A stretch of DNA of 64,000 nt from Oceanobacillus salinisoli (GCF_009733865.1 NZ_WOFB01000002.1:124001-188000); one strand, 5' to 3'; numbered from the stretch's first letter, positions 35,886 to 45,508 are shown. Translations and numbers: made by a program. The notes: a model not told the origin generated them from the sequence alone.

Positions 35886-37271
35886 ATGGAATATCGTGTA
35901 GAAAGAGATACATTAGGGGAAATCAATGTACCTGCTGATAAATATTGGGGTGCACAAACACAGCGCAGCAAACAGAATTTTCCAATTGGAAATGAAACGA
36001 TGCCAAGTGAAGTAATCAAAGCATTTGCTATTCTAAAGAAGAGTGCTGCAAAGGCTAATAGTGACTTAGGTCTAATGGAAAGTAAAAAGGCTGAAGCTAT
36101 CGCATTTGCTGCTGATCAGATTATTCAAGGAAATATTGATGATCATTTTCCGCTTGTTGTTTGGCAAACCGGTAGTGGAACACAATCTAATATGAATGTG
36201 AATGAAGTGATCGCACATGTTGGGAATAAATGGCTTTCCGAGAATAGCAGTGATCTAAAACTTCATCCTAATGATGACGTAAATAAATCACAAAGCTCCA
36301 ATGATACGTATCCAACAGCAATGCATGTTGCTTTCGTTTTAAAATTAGAAGATGAAGTACTGCCTGCAGTAAAGACGTTAAAGGGTACATTTAAAGCGAA
36401 AATGGATGCGTTTTCCGATGTTGTTAAAATTGGAAGGACCCACCTGCAGGATGCCACTCCACTTACATTAGGCCAGGAAATCAGCGGCTGGCACCGTATG
36501 CTTGAAAAATCGGAAGCGATGATTAAAGAAAGTGTCCATCATATTAAAGAATTAGCAATTGGTGGTACGGCTGTTGGTACAGGATTAAATGCACATCCCG
36601 AGTTTTCTGAAAGAGTGTGCCAAGCTATTAGTGAGTTTACCGGAAAAGAATTTGTGTCTGCACCCAATAAATTTCATTCATTAACAAGTCATGATGAATC
36701 GGTTTATGCTCATGGTGCTTTAAAAGCACTTGCCGCCGATATGATGAAAATTGCCAATGATGTTCGGTGGTTAGCGAGCGGCCCACGTTGTGGAATTGGA
36801 GAAATTACGATACCTGCAAATGAACCGGGAAGCTCGATTATGCCAGGGAAAGTAAATCCAACACAAAGTGAAGCAGTAACGATGGTAGCCGCACAGGTAA
36901 TGGGAAATGATGCTGCAGTTGGTTTTGCAGCAAGTCAAGGTAATTTTGAACTAAATGTATTTAAACCAGTAATTGCTTATAACTTCCTGCAATCGTGTCA
37001 ATTATTAGCAGATAGTATTCTTTCGTTTGATGAGCGCTGTGCAAAAGGAATTGAACCAAATCAAGAACAAATTGAAAAGAATTTAAATGATTCTCTTATG
37101 CTTGTTACTGCTTTAAATCCGCATATCGGCTATGAAAATGCGGCAAAGATTGCTAAGAAAGCATTTGCTGATAATGCAACATTAAAAGAAACCGCAGTAG
37201 AATTAGGTTTATTGACGGAAGAAGAGTTTGATCAATATGTAAAACCAGAGGAAATGACATATCCGAAGTAG
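35886..37271 (+). CDS. fumC: Class II fumarate hydratase
   Basis: TCA-cycle enzyme that interconverts fumarate and malate, without an iron-sulfur cluster. The 461-aa protein has the superfamily signature [15 protein letters not shown] (about 317-331) with the catalytic Ser loop, plus [14 protein letters not shown] (about 98-111), [11 protein letters not shown] (about 138) and [16 protein letters not shown] (about 184, catalytic His). GGGGAGGA lies about 7 nt before the ATG. It is transcribed alone with its own terminator. Malate and fumarate turnover links it to odhAB elsewhere in the window. Confidence 0.97.
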   Translation: MEYRVERDTLGEINVPADKYWGAQTQRSKQNFPIGNETMPSEVIKAFAILKKSAAKANSDLGLMESKKAEAIAFAADQIIQGNIDDHFPLVVWQTGSGTQSNMNVNEVIAHVGNKWLSENSSDLKLHPNDDVNKSQSSNDTYPTAMHVAFVLKLEDEVLPAVKTLKGTFKAKMDAFSDVVKIGRTHLQDATPLTLGQEISGWHRMLEKSEAMIKESVHHIKELAIGGTAVGTGLNAHPEFSERVCQAISEFTGKEFVSAPNKFHSLTSHDESVYAHGALKALAADMMKIANDVRWLASGPRCGIGEITIPANEPGSSIMPGKVNPTQSEAVTMVAAQVMGNDAAVGFAASQGNFELNVFKPVIAYNFLQSCQLLADSILSFDERCAKGIEPNQEQIEKNLNDSLMLVTALNPHIGYENAAKIAKKAFADNATLKETAVELGLLTEEEFDQYVKPEEMTYPK

Positions 37272-37300
37272 GATAGTAATAAATAACTTGAGGATGAACA

Positions 37301-37334
37301 AGCCTGTTACACATGGTGTAATGGGCTTTTTTCT
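37301..37334 (+). terminator. Terminator of fumC
   Basis: AAGCC-TG-TTACAC and GTGTAA-TG-GGCTT pair around ATG and run into TTTTTT. Confidence 0.85.
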
Positions 37335-37431
37335 ATTGTATTGGAAGTACATCTACATTTTACCAATGAAATTTAGTTATAAGAATGGGGTTATCGACAG
37401 ACAATAGAAATACACAAGGAGGTGATAACAC

Positions 37432-37641
37432 ATGGCAACTAACAGAAGCAACAACTCAAACCAATTATTAGTTCCTGGAGTACAACAAGCTTTAGATCAA
37501 ATGAAAATCGAGATCGCATCTGAATTTGGTGTGAACTTAGGAGCAGACACAACTTCTCGTGCTAACGGATCTGTCGGTGGAGAAATCACTAAACGTCTTG
37601 TACAAACTGCTCAACAACAACTTAACGGTGGACAACAATAA
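37432..37641 (+). CDS. Alpha/beta-type small acid-soluble spore protein
   Basis: DNA-coating protein of the dormant spore that shields DNA from UV and heat. The 69-aa protein shows the family core [22 protein letters not shown] with the GPR protease cleavage site at Glu27-Ile28, and the conserved [35 protein letters not shown] lies about 8 nt before the ATG. CATTTTA at 37357-37363 fits a sigma-G -10, but the -35 is unclear. Forespore expression is inferred from the family. Confidence 0.96.
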   Translation: MATNRSNNSNQLLVPGVQQALDQMKIEIASEFGVNLGADTTSRANGSVGGEITKRLVQTAQQQLNGGQQ

Positions 37642-37656
37642 TATAAATGATGGCTA

Positions 37657-37688
37657 AAGAGGGAAGTCCTAAGAGGCTTCCCTCTTAT
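37657..37688 (+). terminator. Terminator of the SASP gene
   Basis: AAGAGGGAAG and CTTCCCTCTT pair around TCCTAAGAGG and are followed by ATTTAT. Confidence 0.8.
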
Positions 37689-37799
37689 TTATATCGTAGA
37701 CAATAATTTATCATTAAATACCTGCTTCTTTTTAAAAAGCTGTTAAATATTCTAGTGACCTGTTTTTCAACAGAACAGTGTTACACAAAACATTCAGGT

Positions 37800-37905
37800 A
37801 GAAAGTTGAAAAGTTCAAAACCAGCGGAGTGTATTTCCGCAGTGGCAGGTATAACACCAACTTAGGAACTATAGTTAGTTCGAAGTTTATATCTATTCAA
37901 TAAAA
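37800..37905 (-). repeat. Repeat E copy 2 (short form)
   Basis: Read on the minus strand it starts ATATAAACTTCGAACTAACT and contains CGGAAATACACTCCGCTGGT followed by TTTGAAC, the same two edge segments as the 12585 copy, with the central GC-rich part missing. No gene is present between the SASP terminator and the msmX terminator. Confidence 0.65.
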
Positions 37906-37909
37906 ACAT

Positions 37910-37964
37910 AAACGATTTTAAGAGTATAAAACCAAGTGGCTTTATACTCTTGAAATCGTTTATC
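37910..37964 (-). terminator. Terminator of the sugar ATPase gene
   Basis: On the minus strand AAACGATTTCAAGAGTATAA pairs with TTATACTCTTAAAATCGTTT around an AGCCACTTGGTT loop region, a stem of more than 20 bp followed by ATGTTTTTAT. Confidence 0.8.
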
Positions 37965-37996
37965 ATTTGATTAACTAGTTATAATACTCAACTAAG

Positions 37997-39097
37997 TTAT
38001 GATTTAATTCGACTTTCTGTTTCAGCATCAAAGAAATGAGCACGATTCATATCAAACGCTAATTCAATTGTTTCATTACCTTTAATATCAGTGCGAGAGT
38101 CTACACGAGCAATGAAGTCTTGATTATCTACTTTAGAATAAAGGAAGGATTCAGCTCCCATTAGCTCAGCAACATCAATCTTTGCACTTATTTTAGTTTC
38201 TGGTGAAGCCTCGATAAATGCTGGTTCATCATGGATGTCTTCCGGTCGTACTCCTAAAATAATTTCCTTGTTTATATAGCCTTCGTTACGAAGCATTTTC
38301 ATTTTGCCTTCTGGAACTTTGACTTTCACATCTCCCATTTGGAAATAGCCTTCTGTTAATGTTCCATTAAAGAAGTTCATGGAAGGAGAGCCAATAAAAC
38401 CACCAACAAATACATTTTCTGGGGAATCGTAAACTTCCTTTGGTGCTCCGATTTGTTGGATGATGCCGTCCTTCATTACAACAAGGCGTGTCGCCATTGT
38501 CATTGCTTCGGTTTGATCATGGGTTACATAAATGGTGGTAGTTTGTAAGCGTTGATGAAGTTTTTGAATTTCAGCACGCATTTGCACACGCAGTTTTGCA
38601 TCCAGATTGGACAGTGGCTCGTCCATTAGGAATACTTTTGCATCACGAACTATTGCACGACCAAGTGCTACACGCTGGCGCTGCCCACCTGAAAGAGCTT
38701 TCGGTTTGCGATCAAGATAAGCTTCTAAACCAAGTATTTTAGCTGCATTGTTAACTCGTTTCTCGATTTCATCTTTACTGAATTTACGAAGTTTTAAACC
38801 AAATGCCATGTTATCATATACATTCATATGTGGATATAGGGCATAGTTCTGAAATACCATGGCGATGTCACGGTCTTTTGGTGCAACATCATTCATTTTT
38901 TTGTCATCAATGTAAAACTCTCCACTGGAAATTTCCTCCAACCCTGCAATCATACGAAGGGTAGTTGATTTACCACATCCGGAGGGGCCAACGAAAACGA
39001 TGAATTCTTTTTCTTTTATGTGTAAGTTAAAATCATCTACTGCTACAACGTCTTTATCATATCGTTTTTGGATATTTTCTAATCTTAATTCTGCCAT
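37997..39097 (-). CDS. msmX: Multi-sugar ABC transporter ATP-binding protein (MsmX/UgpC type)
   Basis: Shared ATPase that powers several carbohydrate importers (CUT1 family). The 366-aa protein has Walker [10 protein letters not shown] (about 38-46), Q-loop, signature [14 protein letters not shown] (about 135), Walker [17 protein letters not shown], and the C-terminal MalK-like OB regulatory region (about 240-366, [12 protein letters not shown]). ATG 39097 has GGAGGT 8 nt upstream. As in B. subtilis, no permease is next to it, consistent with a common ATPase. A cre-like site lies in its promoter. Confidence 0.93.
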   Translation of the reverse strand: MAELRLENIQKRYDKDVVAVDDFNLHIKEKEFIVFVGPSGCGKSTTLRMIAGLEEISSGEFYIDDKKMNDVAPKDRDIAMVFQNYALYPHMNVYDNMAFGLKLRKFSKDEIEKRVNNAAKILGLEAYLDRKPKALSGGQRQRVALGRAIVRDAKVFLMDEPLSNLDAKLRVQMRAEIQKLHQRLQTTTIYVTHDQTEAMTMATRLVVMKDGIIQQIGAPKEVYDSPENVFVGGFIGSPSMNFFNGTLTEGYFQMGDVKVKVPEGKMKMLRNEGYINKEIILGVRPEDIHDEPAFIEASPETKISAKIDVAELMGAESFLYSKVDNQDFIARVDSRTDIKGNETIELAFDMNRAHFFDAETESRIKS

Positions 39098-39114
39098 TTT
39101 TATGACCTCCATAT

Positions 39115-39129
39115 TTGTAAACGTTTAAT
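39115..39129 (-). promoter_or_regulatory. cre-like CcpA site upstream of msmX
   Basis: TTGTAAACGTTTAAT fits the cre consensus TGWNANCGNTNWCA except at its last two positions and is centred on AACGTT. It lies about 20 bp upstream of the msmX ATG, inside the expected promoter/leader. Catabolite control of a sugar ATPase would be sensible. Confidence 0.45.
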
Positions 39130-39185
39130 TTTATTTTAATACGAAGGGTTTATTCTGATAATAGCAATGGTGCACAAAGAATGGA

Positions 39186-40070
39186 CTAGTCTTTGTGCAC
39201 CATGGACAGAATAACAAGATAAACGGTCATTGCACCATTAAATTGACGTACATCAATACCCGTTTTATCAATAAATTTGTCTAATCGATATTGTAAGCTG
39301 TTCCTGTGTAAATGTAGTTTTTTTGCTGCAACGGTGACATTCAAATTGCTTTCGATAAAAGTTTTGATGGAATGAAGCAGTTCCGGATCCTCTGTCAATT
39401 TTCTTAATACAATCTTTTTGATGGAATGAAGAAATTCCTTATCAGCCTGATCAACGAAATGGTAGGAAATAGCTTCAACATAGGAAACGACGGGTCGGTC
39501 TGCATAGATAAAACCAATTTCAGCGCTTTTTAAAAAGGTTTTATAATAATGATGAAGGTTGATTAAATTATCTATGTAAGGGCCGATAAAAAATTTTATA
39601 TTGATATATAAGTCACCCATTAACAATTTGATGATTTGCTCGTAGGAAATGGACTCCTCTTGAATGATTGGCTTTTCTTCTATGATGATGCCTTCATGTT
39701 CATTTTCCCATAATATTGAAATCGGAGTGGAGTAGAAATTAGATATCGCCTGTTTAAATAAAGATGGTTCGATTTCGTTTGCTTTAATGGAAAAGTAAAC
39801 AAAGCGGAATGGATGTACTTGTTCGTCCCTTGTATGATCACTTATTCTCCTTCTCCACTTTTGCTCTTGTTCAGTAGGTTGTGGAATCATAATATTATGT
39901 GGTTTAAGAAAGACTAATAGTAAATTTTCATCACTTTTTGTCAGCTCAGACTTATCAATACCAATAATTTGGTTATCTTCTGTTATAAACCAGCGATAGT
40001 TTTCCGGTATTTCATGGAGTTCATCAAAGAAACACATAGAAGGAAATAATTTTCCAAGTTTGTTTATCAT
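39186..40070 (-). CDS. PucR/CdaR-type transcriptional regulator
   Basis: The 294-aa protein ends in a PucR-type helix-turn-helix (about 235-290: LLHSIKTFIESNLNVTVAAKKLHLHRNSLQYRLDKFIDKTGID). This domain defines regulators such as PucR, CdaR and AdeR. The N-terminal 220 residues show no recognised sensor domain. AGAGG lies about 7 nt before the ATG. It sits just upstream of msmX in the same direction, separated by 88 bp, so it may control sugar uptake; this is inferred from position only. Confidence 0.82.
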   Translation of the reverse strand: MINKLGKLFPSMCFFDELHEIPENYRWFITEDNQIIGIDKSELTKSDENLLLVFLKPHNIMIPQPTEQEQKWRRRISDHTRDEQVHPFRFVYFSIKANEIEPSLFKQAISNFYSTPISILWENEHEGIIIEEKPIIQEESISYEQIIKLLMGDLYINIKFFIGPYIDNLINLHHYYKTFLKSAEIGFIYADRPVVSYVEAISYHFVDQADKEFLHSIKKIVLRKLTEDPELLHSIKTFIESNLNVTVAAKKLHLHRNSLQYRLDKFIDKTGIDVRQFNGAMTVYLVILSMVHKD

Positions 40071-40217
40071 TGAAAATCCTCTCTTCCGTCATTCGTCAGT
40101 CCTATTTTAACATGATAAAGATTAATTGGTAGGCAATAACAAAGTTACCCTTCTTAGTATACAATGAATGGTACGTTTGTTATAGTTGACTAGAATAAAA
40201 TTCAAGGAGGTTACGTT

Positions 40218-40571
40218 TTGGCTAACATACATGATACTGCGTATGATTTAGAAAATGCTATTCGTGAAAGTGAGGAATTCAATCACCTTAAAACTGCTTA
40301 TGAAGCAGTAATGAACAACCCTCAAGCAAAAGAGATGTTCGAAAGTTTCCGTGATACACAAATGCAGCTTCAGGAAAAACAAATGCAAGGATTAGATATT
40401 ACGGAAGAGGAAGTAGAGAAAGCACGTGCAGTTGTTGAACAAGTGCAGCAGCATAGCGATATTTCCAAATTGATGGAAGAAGAACAACGCTTAAATCTTT
40501 TGATTAACGATATCAGCAGAATCATCACTAAACCATTAGAAGAACTGTACGGTGACCCAAATAATCAATAA
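40218..40571 (+). CDS. yheA: YheA family (UPF0342) protein
   Basis: A 117-aa helical protein of the YlbF/YmcA superfamily, resembling B. subtilis YheA: ANIHDTAYDLENAIRESEEF, LKTAYEAVMNNPQAKEMF and ISRIITKPLEELYG. The TTG start has AAGGAGGT about 6 nt upstream. YmcA, YlbF and YaaT relatives form a complex that affects RNase Y and development; whether YheA joins it is unknown. A copy of repeat A lies downstream. Confidence 0.88.
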   Translation: MANIHDTAYDLENAIRESEEFNHLKTAYEAVMNNPQAKEMFESFRDTQMQLQEKQMQGLDITEEEVEKARAVVEQVQQHSDISKLMEEEQRLNLLINDISRIITKPLEELYGDPNNQ

Positions 40572-40606
40572 GAAAAAACAGGCTGGGACAAAAGTGTTCT
40601 AGTTAA

Positions 40607-40900
40607 AGTGCGTGTTCAAAAAGGAAAATGAAAAGAACCGGTCGGCTAAAATCGCAACGTCATGTTGCAACGCCGACACTAGCACGTCCTGTGCGTCGAA
40701 AGTTAGAGGCGGCGAAGCTTTGAGTAGCGAGCCCCGAGCGTGATGTGGTGACTTCTACGTTGCCCACAGGACAAGGAACACTTCGTCAGCGATACATTGC
40801 ACGCAGAAAAAGTGCTTTTCTTTTTCAAGGACGTGGGCAGTTTTAGTAAAAGGTCCCCTATATAAATGTGTCCTTTTCACCGGACTTTTTGAACATCCTC
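40607..40900 (-). mobile_element. Repeat A copy 3: foldback element with an internal insertion
   Basis: Inverted copy of the element at 21047 and 23994. It is 294 bp long because about 55 extra bases near its right end (in element orientation) form a further hairpin: GTCGGC...GCAACGTCATGTTGC...GCCGAC (about 40644-40680). Both end motifs, AGTGCGTGTTCAAAAAGG and CTTTTTGAACATCCTC, are intact. Confidence 0.7.
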
Positions 40901-40909
40901 TTAAAGAAA

Positions 40910-40968
40910 TTATCCGAACTACGATTCAAAATTCTTTGGTTAGAATTGGAATTAGTTCGGATATTTGC
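40910..40968. repeat. Repeat F copy 1: TCCGAACT hairpin
   Basis: ATCCGAACTACGATTCAAAA and AATTGGAATTAGTTCGGATA are the arms of a long imperfect hairpin around TTCTTTGGTTAG. The same hairpin occurs in the opposite orientation at 52403. It may act as a terminator in both directions. Confidence 0.6.
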
Positions 40969-41059
40969 TTTTTATAGGGATGTTTCCTAAAGGATTATTG
41001 CCTTTTGCAAAAAAACTTTATTTCGAATTTGATATATACTCCTGACTAATAAAAATTCA

Positions 41060-41470
41060 TATCATGATGCTCTCGCCTGTCCTAATGATGATAGCGTGCT
41101 TACATTCGATCCGGCAGAATACTTGCGGTTCGTGGGCACGGCCTAAATCCCCATCAAGGAAAACCGTAAGTGCGCCTCTAGTCTTCTATTACCACTCCGT
41201 AGTAGGCTTCCTCGGCACAAGGGAACAAAGAAGATTAATCAGGTAGTACCCGCGCGTGCTAAAGTCTAAACACGAGTGATAAATGCCCTCTAATGGTTGA
41301 TATCCCGCATACACTGGTTGATATGTGCGCCCGTTGTGTTGATATTTTGCACAACGGTTGATATCTCCCTCTTTATGGTCACCCGCGGAAGTCGTAATGT
41401 ATTTCCTTAGCAGTAAGTTGGTGCTCCAACATCATTTAAAGTTAGTTTGCAGTTTATATAAATTCCATAA
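41060..41470. repeat. Repeat E copy 3, rearranged, with embedded short tandem repeat
   Basis: The left part (GATGATAGCGTGCTTACATT...CGGCAGAATACTTGCGG) matches 12820-12870. The right part (GGAAATACATTACG...TTTGCAGTTTATA on the minus strand) matches the left edge of the 12585 copy. Between them GTTGATAT recurs at 41296, 41317, 41338 and 41357, a degenerate 20-21-bp tandem. This 1-kb region between yheA and yhzD has no convincing gene. Confidence 0.6.
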
Positions 41471-41569
41471 CAACAAATTTAGCAAACAGGTATTGCTTCT
41501 CTAACAGGTCATCATTGTTATTAGGGTGGGGAAGTAGTTATGTCCCATTTTTTGGATGTTTTTTAACAG

Positions 41570-41755
41570 TTACCTGTGAAACAGTACTAATTTTGCTTGT
41601 GGGGATACACAGCGATGGGTATATTCACTGTATCCATTTTCATCTAAGCGTCTTTGTCCAATTGCTTTGGCCTCTTCGTTATTTTGTGCAGTAAACGTTT
41701 CGTCCATTAGTTTTTCTCCTAATTTACTAAAAACCGTTAATGTATATTCTTCCAT
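41570..41755 (-). CDS. yhzD: YhzD-like protein
   Basis: A 61-aa protein resembling B. subtilis YhzD: it begins MEEYTLTVFSKLGEKLMDET and ends SPQAKLVLFHR, the conserved family ending. AAGGAGGT lies about 8 nt before the ATG. Function is unknown. Its place next to yhaQ and yheA agrees with the B. subtilis region. Confidence 0.82.
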   Translation of the reverse strand: MEEYTLTVFSKLGEKLMDETFTAQNNEEAKAIGQRRLDENGYSEYTHRCVSPQAKLVLFHR

Positions 41756-41934
41756 TATTAAACCTCCTTGTTAGAATGTATCTTATATTCTAAAAATTAT
41801 TATAAATCATAATGTGCAAAAGGAAAAGAAATTGTTATTTGCTTCATTAAATAAATACAAATTTACACTTTTCTAACAAAAGCTGAAACTTTGAAGTGCT
41901 ATAATCGTAATAGTGTCTGAAAGGGGAGAGAGAA

Positions 41935-42834
41935 ATGGCATTAATATTAAAGCAAGTAACAAAGCGTTATGGAAAAGAAACAGCTGTAGACCATCTGTCC
42001 TTGGAAATTCCAGAAAGAGAGATGTTTGGATTTTTAGGAGGAAATGGTGCTGGGAAAACAACTACCTTTCGTATGATTCTCGGACTGCTGGATATGACAG
42101 AAGGTGAAATTACGTGGAATGGTGAATCAATAAATTATGGAAAAAGCCATTTAATTGGCTACCTTCCAGAAGAGAGGGGGCTTTATCCTAAACTTACGGT
42201 GAAGGAGCAAATTATTTATTTAGGTAAGTTACGGGGAATGAAAAAACAGAAAATAGTTCAAGAACTTGAAAACTGGCTGGAGCGCTTTAAGGTTACGGAA
42301 TATATGAATAAACGGGTAGAAGAGCTATCCAAGGGAAATCAGCAAAAAATCCAGTTTATATCAGCCGTCATACATAATCCGAATCTATTAATCTTAGATG
42401 AACCATTTTCGGGATTAGATCCTGTGAATGTGGAAATGCTGAAAAGCGCTGTCGTTGACCTAAAGGAACAGGGGACATCAATCGTTTTTTCATCCCATCG
42501 CATGGAGCATGTAGAAGAATTATGTGAACATTTATGTATCCTGCATAAAGGAAGTCCAGTTGTAAAAGGTTCACTAAGGGAAATTAAGCGATCTTTTGGC
42601 AAAAAAAATCTCCTTATACATGCGGACACGTCATTAGAATTTTTGCAAAAGGTGCCTGGAGTAATACAATACAAAAAAGTTGCTGATGGCTGTGAGCTGC
42701 AAATCGAAAATGAAGATGTGTCGCAACAGATTTTTTCTGAATTGCAAGGAAAAGGATTTGTTCGTAAATTTGAACTCGAAGAACCTTCTTTAAATGACAT
42801 CTTTATCGAGAAAGTCGGTGCAGCATATGAGTAA
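41935..42834 (+). CDS. yhaQ: ABC transporter ATP-binding protein YhaQ (NatA-like)
   Basis: ATPase of an ABC exporter related to NatAB, which extrudes Na+ in B. subtilis. The 299-aa protein has Walker A GGNGAGKTT (about 35-43), signature LSKGNQQKIQF (about 130), Walker B LLILDEPFSGLDP (about 152) and the switch His in FSSHRMEHVEELC. A C-terminal extension (about 215-299) is typical of this class. GGGGAGAG lies about 7 nt before the ATG. It overlaps yhaP by 8 nt. Na+ export is suggested by homology and by the likely salt-tolerant host, not shown. Confidence 0.9.
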   Translation: MALILKQVTKRYGKETAVDHLSLEIPEREMFGFLGGNGAGKTTTFRMILGLLDMTEGEITWNGESINYGKSHLIGYLPEERGLYPKLTVKEQIIYLGKLRGMKKQKIVQELENWLERFKVTEYMNKRVEELSKGNQQKIQFISAVIHNPNLLILDEPFSGLDPVNVEMLKSAVVDLKEQGTSIVFSSHRMEHVEELCEHLCILHKGSPVVKGSLREIKRSFGKKNLLIHADTSLEFLQKVPGVIQYKKVADGCELQIENEDVSQQIFSELQGKGFVRKFELEEPSLNDIFIEKVGAAYE

Positions 42835-44080
42835 ATTCTGGGTTATCCTCACACACACCTATATGTCCAGACTTAAAACGAAATCATTTATTATTAGTAC
42901 GATAATTACTCTATTGTTTATTTTAGGATTAGCAAACATTCAATCAATTATGGAATTTTTCTCAGACGAAAGTGCAGATAAAATTGCGGTTATAGATGAG
43001 TCCGAACTGCTTTGGGAACCTTTAATGATGAATGCCGAAGCTGTTGGCGAAGATTTACAGTTAATCGAGTTTACTGGAGACGAAGAATCAGGAAAAGCTG
43101 CGGTTGAAAAAGAAGACTATAAAGCACTTGTCGTTCTAACATTAAATGATAATCAATTACCGGAAGCAACGTATTATGCCAATAATATTTCCGATATGGG
43201 GAATCAAATGTTTATAGAACAGCAGCTTCAGCAATTAAAGGTGGCGATGGCGACACAACAATCAGGGATTGATCAGGAGACACTTGCTGATATTAACGAA
43301 CCGGTTGTATTTCAAACCATAGCATTGGATGAGACAGCCAAGTCAATGGAGGAGCTTAACGAGGCGCGAGGAATTGTTTACGTAATGCTATTTGTTTTAT
43401 ATTTTACCGTAATGGCATATGGGCAGATGATTATGACGGATGTCGCTAATGAAAAATCCTCGAGAGTAATGGAGATCTTAGTATCAAGCGCCCCCGCGGT
43501 TACACATATGTTTGCAAAAATACTGGGAATTGCATTGCTTGGGTTAACTCAGGTAGGAACTTTTATCTTAGTAGGTTATTTACTCATATCGTCTAAGCAG
43601 GGCGAGTTAGTTGGTGGGATATTTGAATATCTAGGATTTCAGGATATATCTCCTTCTGTCTATATATATGCTATCGTTTTCTTTTTGCTTGGATATCTAT
43701 TATATGCAACATTGGCGGCTATGCTAGGTTCATTGGTGAGGCGCGTTGAGGATGCAGGGCAAATGATGATGCCCCTAATATTTTTAGTGATGATTGCTTT
43801 TTTTATTGCAATGTATGGCTTAAATGTACCAGATTCAACATTAATTAATGTAACATCATATATTCCATTCTTCTCACCAATGATTATGTTCATGCGGGTA
43901 GGGATGCTGGATGTTCCTGCCTGGGAAATAGTGTTATCTATCGGAATATTAGTTGCGACCATTATTTTAATTGCAGTGATTGGTGCAAGAGTGTACAAAG
44001 GCGGAGTTCTCATGTATGGCCGCTCCAGTTCATGGAAAGATTTTAAGAGGGCAATGACATTATCGAAGAAAGAATCATAG
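42827..44080 (+). CDS. yhaP: ABC transporter permease YhaP (NatB-like)
   Basis: Membrane partner of YhaQ. The 417-aa protein has one N-terminal span (about 20-40), a large extracellular domain (about 45-180), and five to six C-terminal spans (about 180-400) with GQMIMTDVANEKSSRVMEIL and LIFLVMIAFFIAMYGLN, the ABC-2/NatB pattern. ATG 42827 (MSKFWVILTHTYMSRLKTK) is the natural start; a further upstream TTG would add 11 residues without a ribosome site. A terminator and a HEARO remnant follow. Confidence 0.9.
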   Translation: MSKFWVILTHTYMSRLKTKSFIISTIITLLFILGLANIQSIMEFFSDESADKIAVIDESELLWEPLMMNAEAVGEDLQLIEFTGDEESGKAAVEKEDYKALVVLTLNDNQLPEATYYANNISDMGNQMFIEQQLQQLKVAMATQQSGIDQETLADINEPVVFQTIALDETAKSMEELNEARGIVYVMLFVLYFTVMAYGQMIMTDVANEKSSRVMEILVSSAPAVTHMFAKILGIALLGLTQVGTFILVGYLLISSKQGELVGGIFEYLGFQDISPSVYIYAIVFFLLGYLLYATLAAMLGSLVRRVEDAGQMMMPLIFLVMIAFFIAMYGLNVPDSTLINVTSYIPFFSPMIMFMRVGMLDVPAWEIVLSIGILVATIILIAVIGARVYKGGVLMYGRSSSWKDFKRAMTLSKKES

Positions 44081-44083
44081 AAA

Positions 44084-44113
44084 GGAAGGTCACTGGTGTG
44101 TGGCCTTTTTTTG
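44084..44113 (+). terminator. Terminator of yhaQP
   Basis: AAGGTCAC and GTGTGGCCTT pair around TGGT and run into TTTTTTT. Confidence 0.8.
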
Positions 44114-44156
44114 CTATTTACTTTACTACGTTAAGTGGAAGGTATTTATCAAGTGA

Positions 44157-44202
44157 TTAACTGACTGTAAGCCCCCCCCGCTGATTGAAGATTCACTTTA
44201 TG
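44157..44202 (+). ncRNA. HEARO-like element remnant (ends only)
   Basis: Directly after GTGA it reads TTAACTGACTGTAAG, then a C-run, then GCTGATTGAAGATTCACTTT. These are the two ends of the elements at 18720 and 50541 with the core deleted, so this is a scar or minimal derivative. Confidence 0.55.
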
Positions 44203-44275
44203 TTATTAACAGAACGTGCATTCTGTTTCGTGGTTTGCTAGAATGTAGGTAATCATAGGAAAAGAAGGTGAGGAT

Positions 44276-45508
44276 ATGAAAAAGGAAATATCCTTTATGC
44301 ATGCCGCGGATTTACATCTGGACAGTCCTTTCAAAGGGCTTTCCTATACACCGGAACATATTTTTCGGGACATAAAAGAGAGTACGTTTAACAGTTTAGA
44401 TAACTTAGTTAAGGCTGCCATACAAAAAAGAGTAGATTTTGTGCTTATTACCGGAGATTTATTTGATAATGAAAAGCAAAGCTTAAAAGCACAAGTACGG
44501 TTGCGCAGGGCATTTGAAGAGCTTAAGCGACATCAGATTCACGTCTATTTGTCATATGGAAACCATGACTATATCAATGGGAATATCCATCCTGTTACAT
44601 ATCCGGATAATGTATTTATTTTTCCAGATGAAAATATATCCGATTTTATATTTAAAAAAGCAGGTAAGGCCATAGCAAAAATTTATGGATTCAGCTATGA
44701 AAACCGGGCTGTACTAGAGGAGAAGGCTAAGGATTACAAAGTCAAAGACAGACAAATACCTTTTCATATTGCAATGCTGCATGGGAGTATTCGGAGCAAT
44801 ACGGAACATGATGTTTATTCTCCTTTTCAATTAACGGATTTACAAAAAGAGCCTTTTGATTATTGGGCACTGGGCCATATACATAAACGGGAAGTTTTAA
44901 AAGAAAAACCGCCAATAGTTTACCCAGGTAATATCCAAGGAAGAAACCGCAAAGAGACGGGAGAAAAGGGATGCTATCATGTTGTTTTATCGGAAACAGA
45001 TATAAATCTGTCTTTTATTCCCCTCCAGGCATTCACTATTCATCCAGTATACATAGATGTTTCTCAATGTGAAGATCTTTATGAAATAGAAAGATGCATT
45101 CAAGAAGAAATAAATAGCCGGCAATTAACAGGAAATGAATTGATAGACCTAACATTGACTGGCCGCTCCACCCTAAGACAATGGGAAAACGATAAGCTGC
45201 TGGAAGAACTGGTAGAAGTTATCAATGAGCCGATTGCTTATGCCCAGCCATGGAAATATATTTTTCGGGTAGTAACAGAAGTAAAGGAAAAAAAAGCGGA
45301 TATAGAACTTCGAAAAGGAGATCATTTTATTGGCGAATTAATCAGACAAGTAGATTATGTATCCGTCCAAGCCAATGTGAAAGAATTGTATCACCATAAA
45401 CAAGCAAGAAGGTATCTGGTGCAGCTTACTAACGAAGAGGAGCAAATAATGAAAGAAGAAGCAAAAGAATTATTGTTCAATCAACTGTTCAAGGGGGGAA
45501 GCGAATGA
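44276..45508 (+). CDS. yhaO: DNA repair exonuclease YhaO (SbcD/Mre11-like)
   Basis: Metallophosphoesterase subunit of a Rad50/Mre11-like pair. The 410-aa protein shows the five phosphoesterase motifs: HAADLHLDSPF (about 8), TGDLFDN (about 60), SYGNHDY (about 92), AMLHGS (about 166) and WALGHIHK (about 200). The C-terminal third resembles the capping domain. GGTGAGG lies about 7 nt before the ATG. It overlaps yhaN by four bases, as in B. subtilis, so the proteins are made together. Role in DNA end processing is inferred from the family. Confidence 0.93.
   Translation: MKKEISFMHAADLHLDSPFKGLSYTPEHIFRDIKESTFNSLDNLVKAAIQKRVDFVLITGDLFDNEKQSLKAQVRLRRAFEELKRHQIHVYLSYGNHDYINGNIHPVTYPDNVFIFPDENISDFIFKKAGKAIAKIYGFSYENRAVLEEKAKDYKVKDRQIPFHIAMLHGSIRSNTEHDVYSPFQLTDLQKEPFDYWALGHIHKREVLKEKPPIVYPGNIQGRNRKETGEKGCYHVVLSETDINLSFIPLQAFTIHPVYIDVSQCEDLYEIERCIQEEINSRQLTGNELIDLTLTGRSTLRQWENDKLLEELVEVINEPIAYAQPWKYIFRVVTEVKEKKADIELRKGDHFIGELIRQVDYVSVQANVKELYHHKQARRYLVQLTNEEEQIMKEEAKELLFNQLFKGGSE

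Noticed and set aside
41064-41246. 60-codon plus-strand frame upstream of yhzD
   Set aside because: Falls in a rearranged repeat E copy and shows no coding features.
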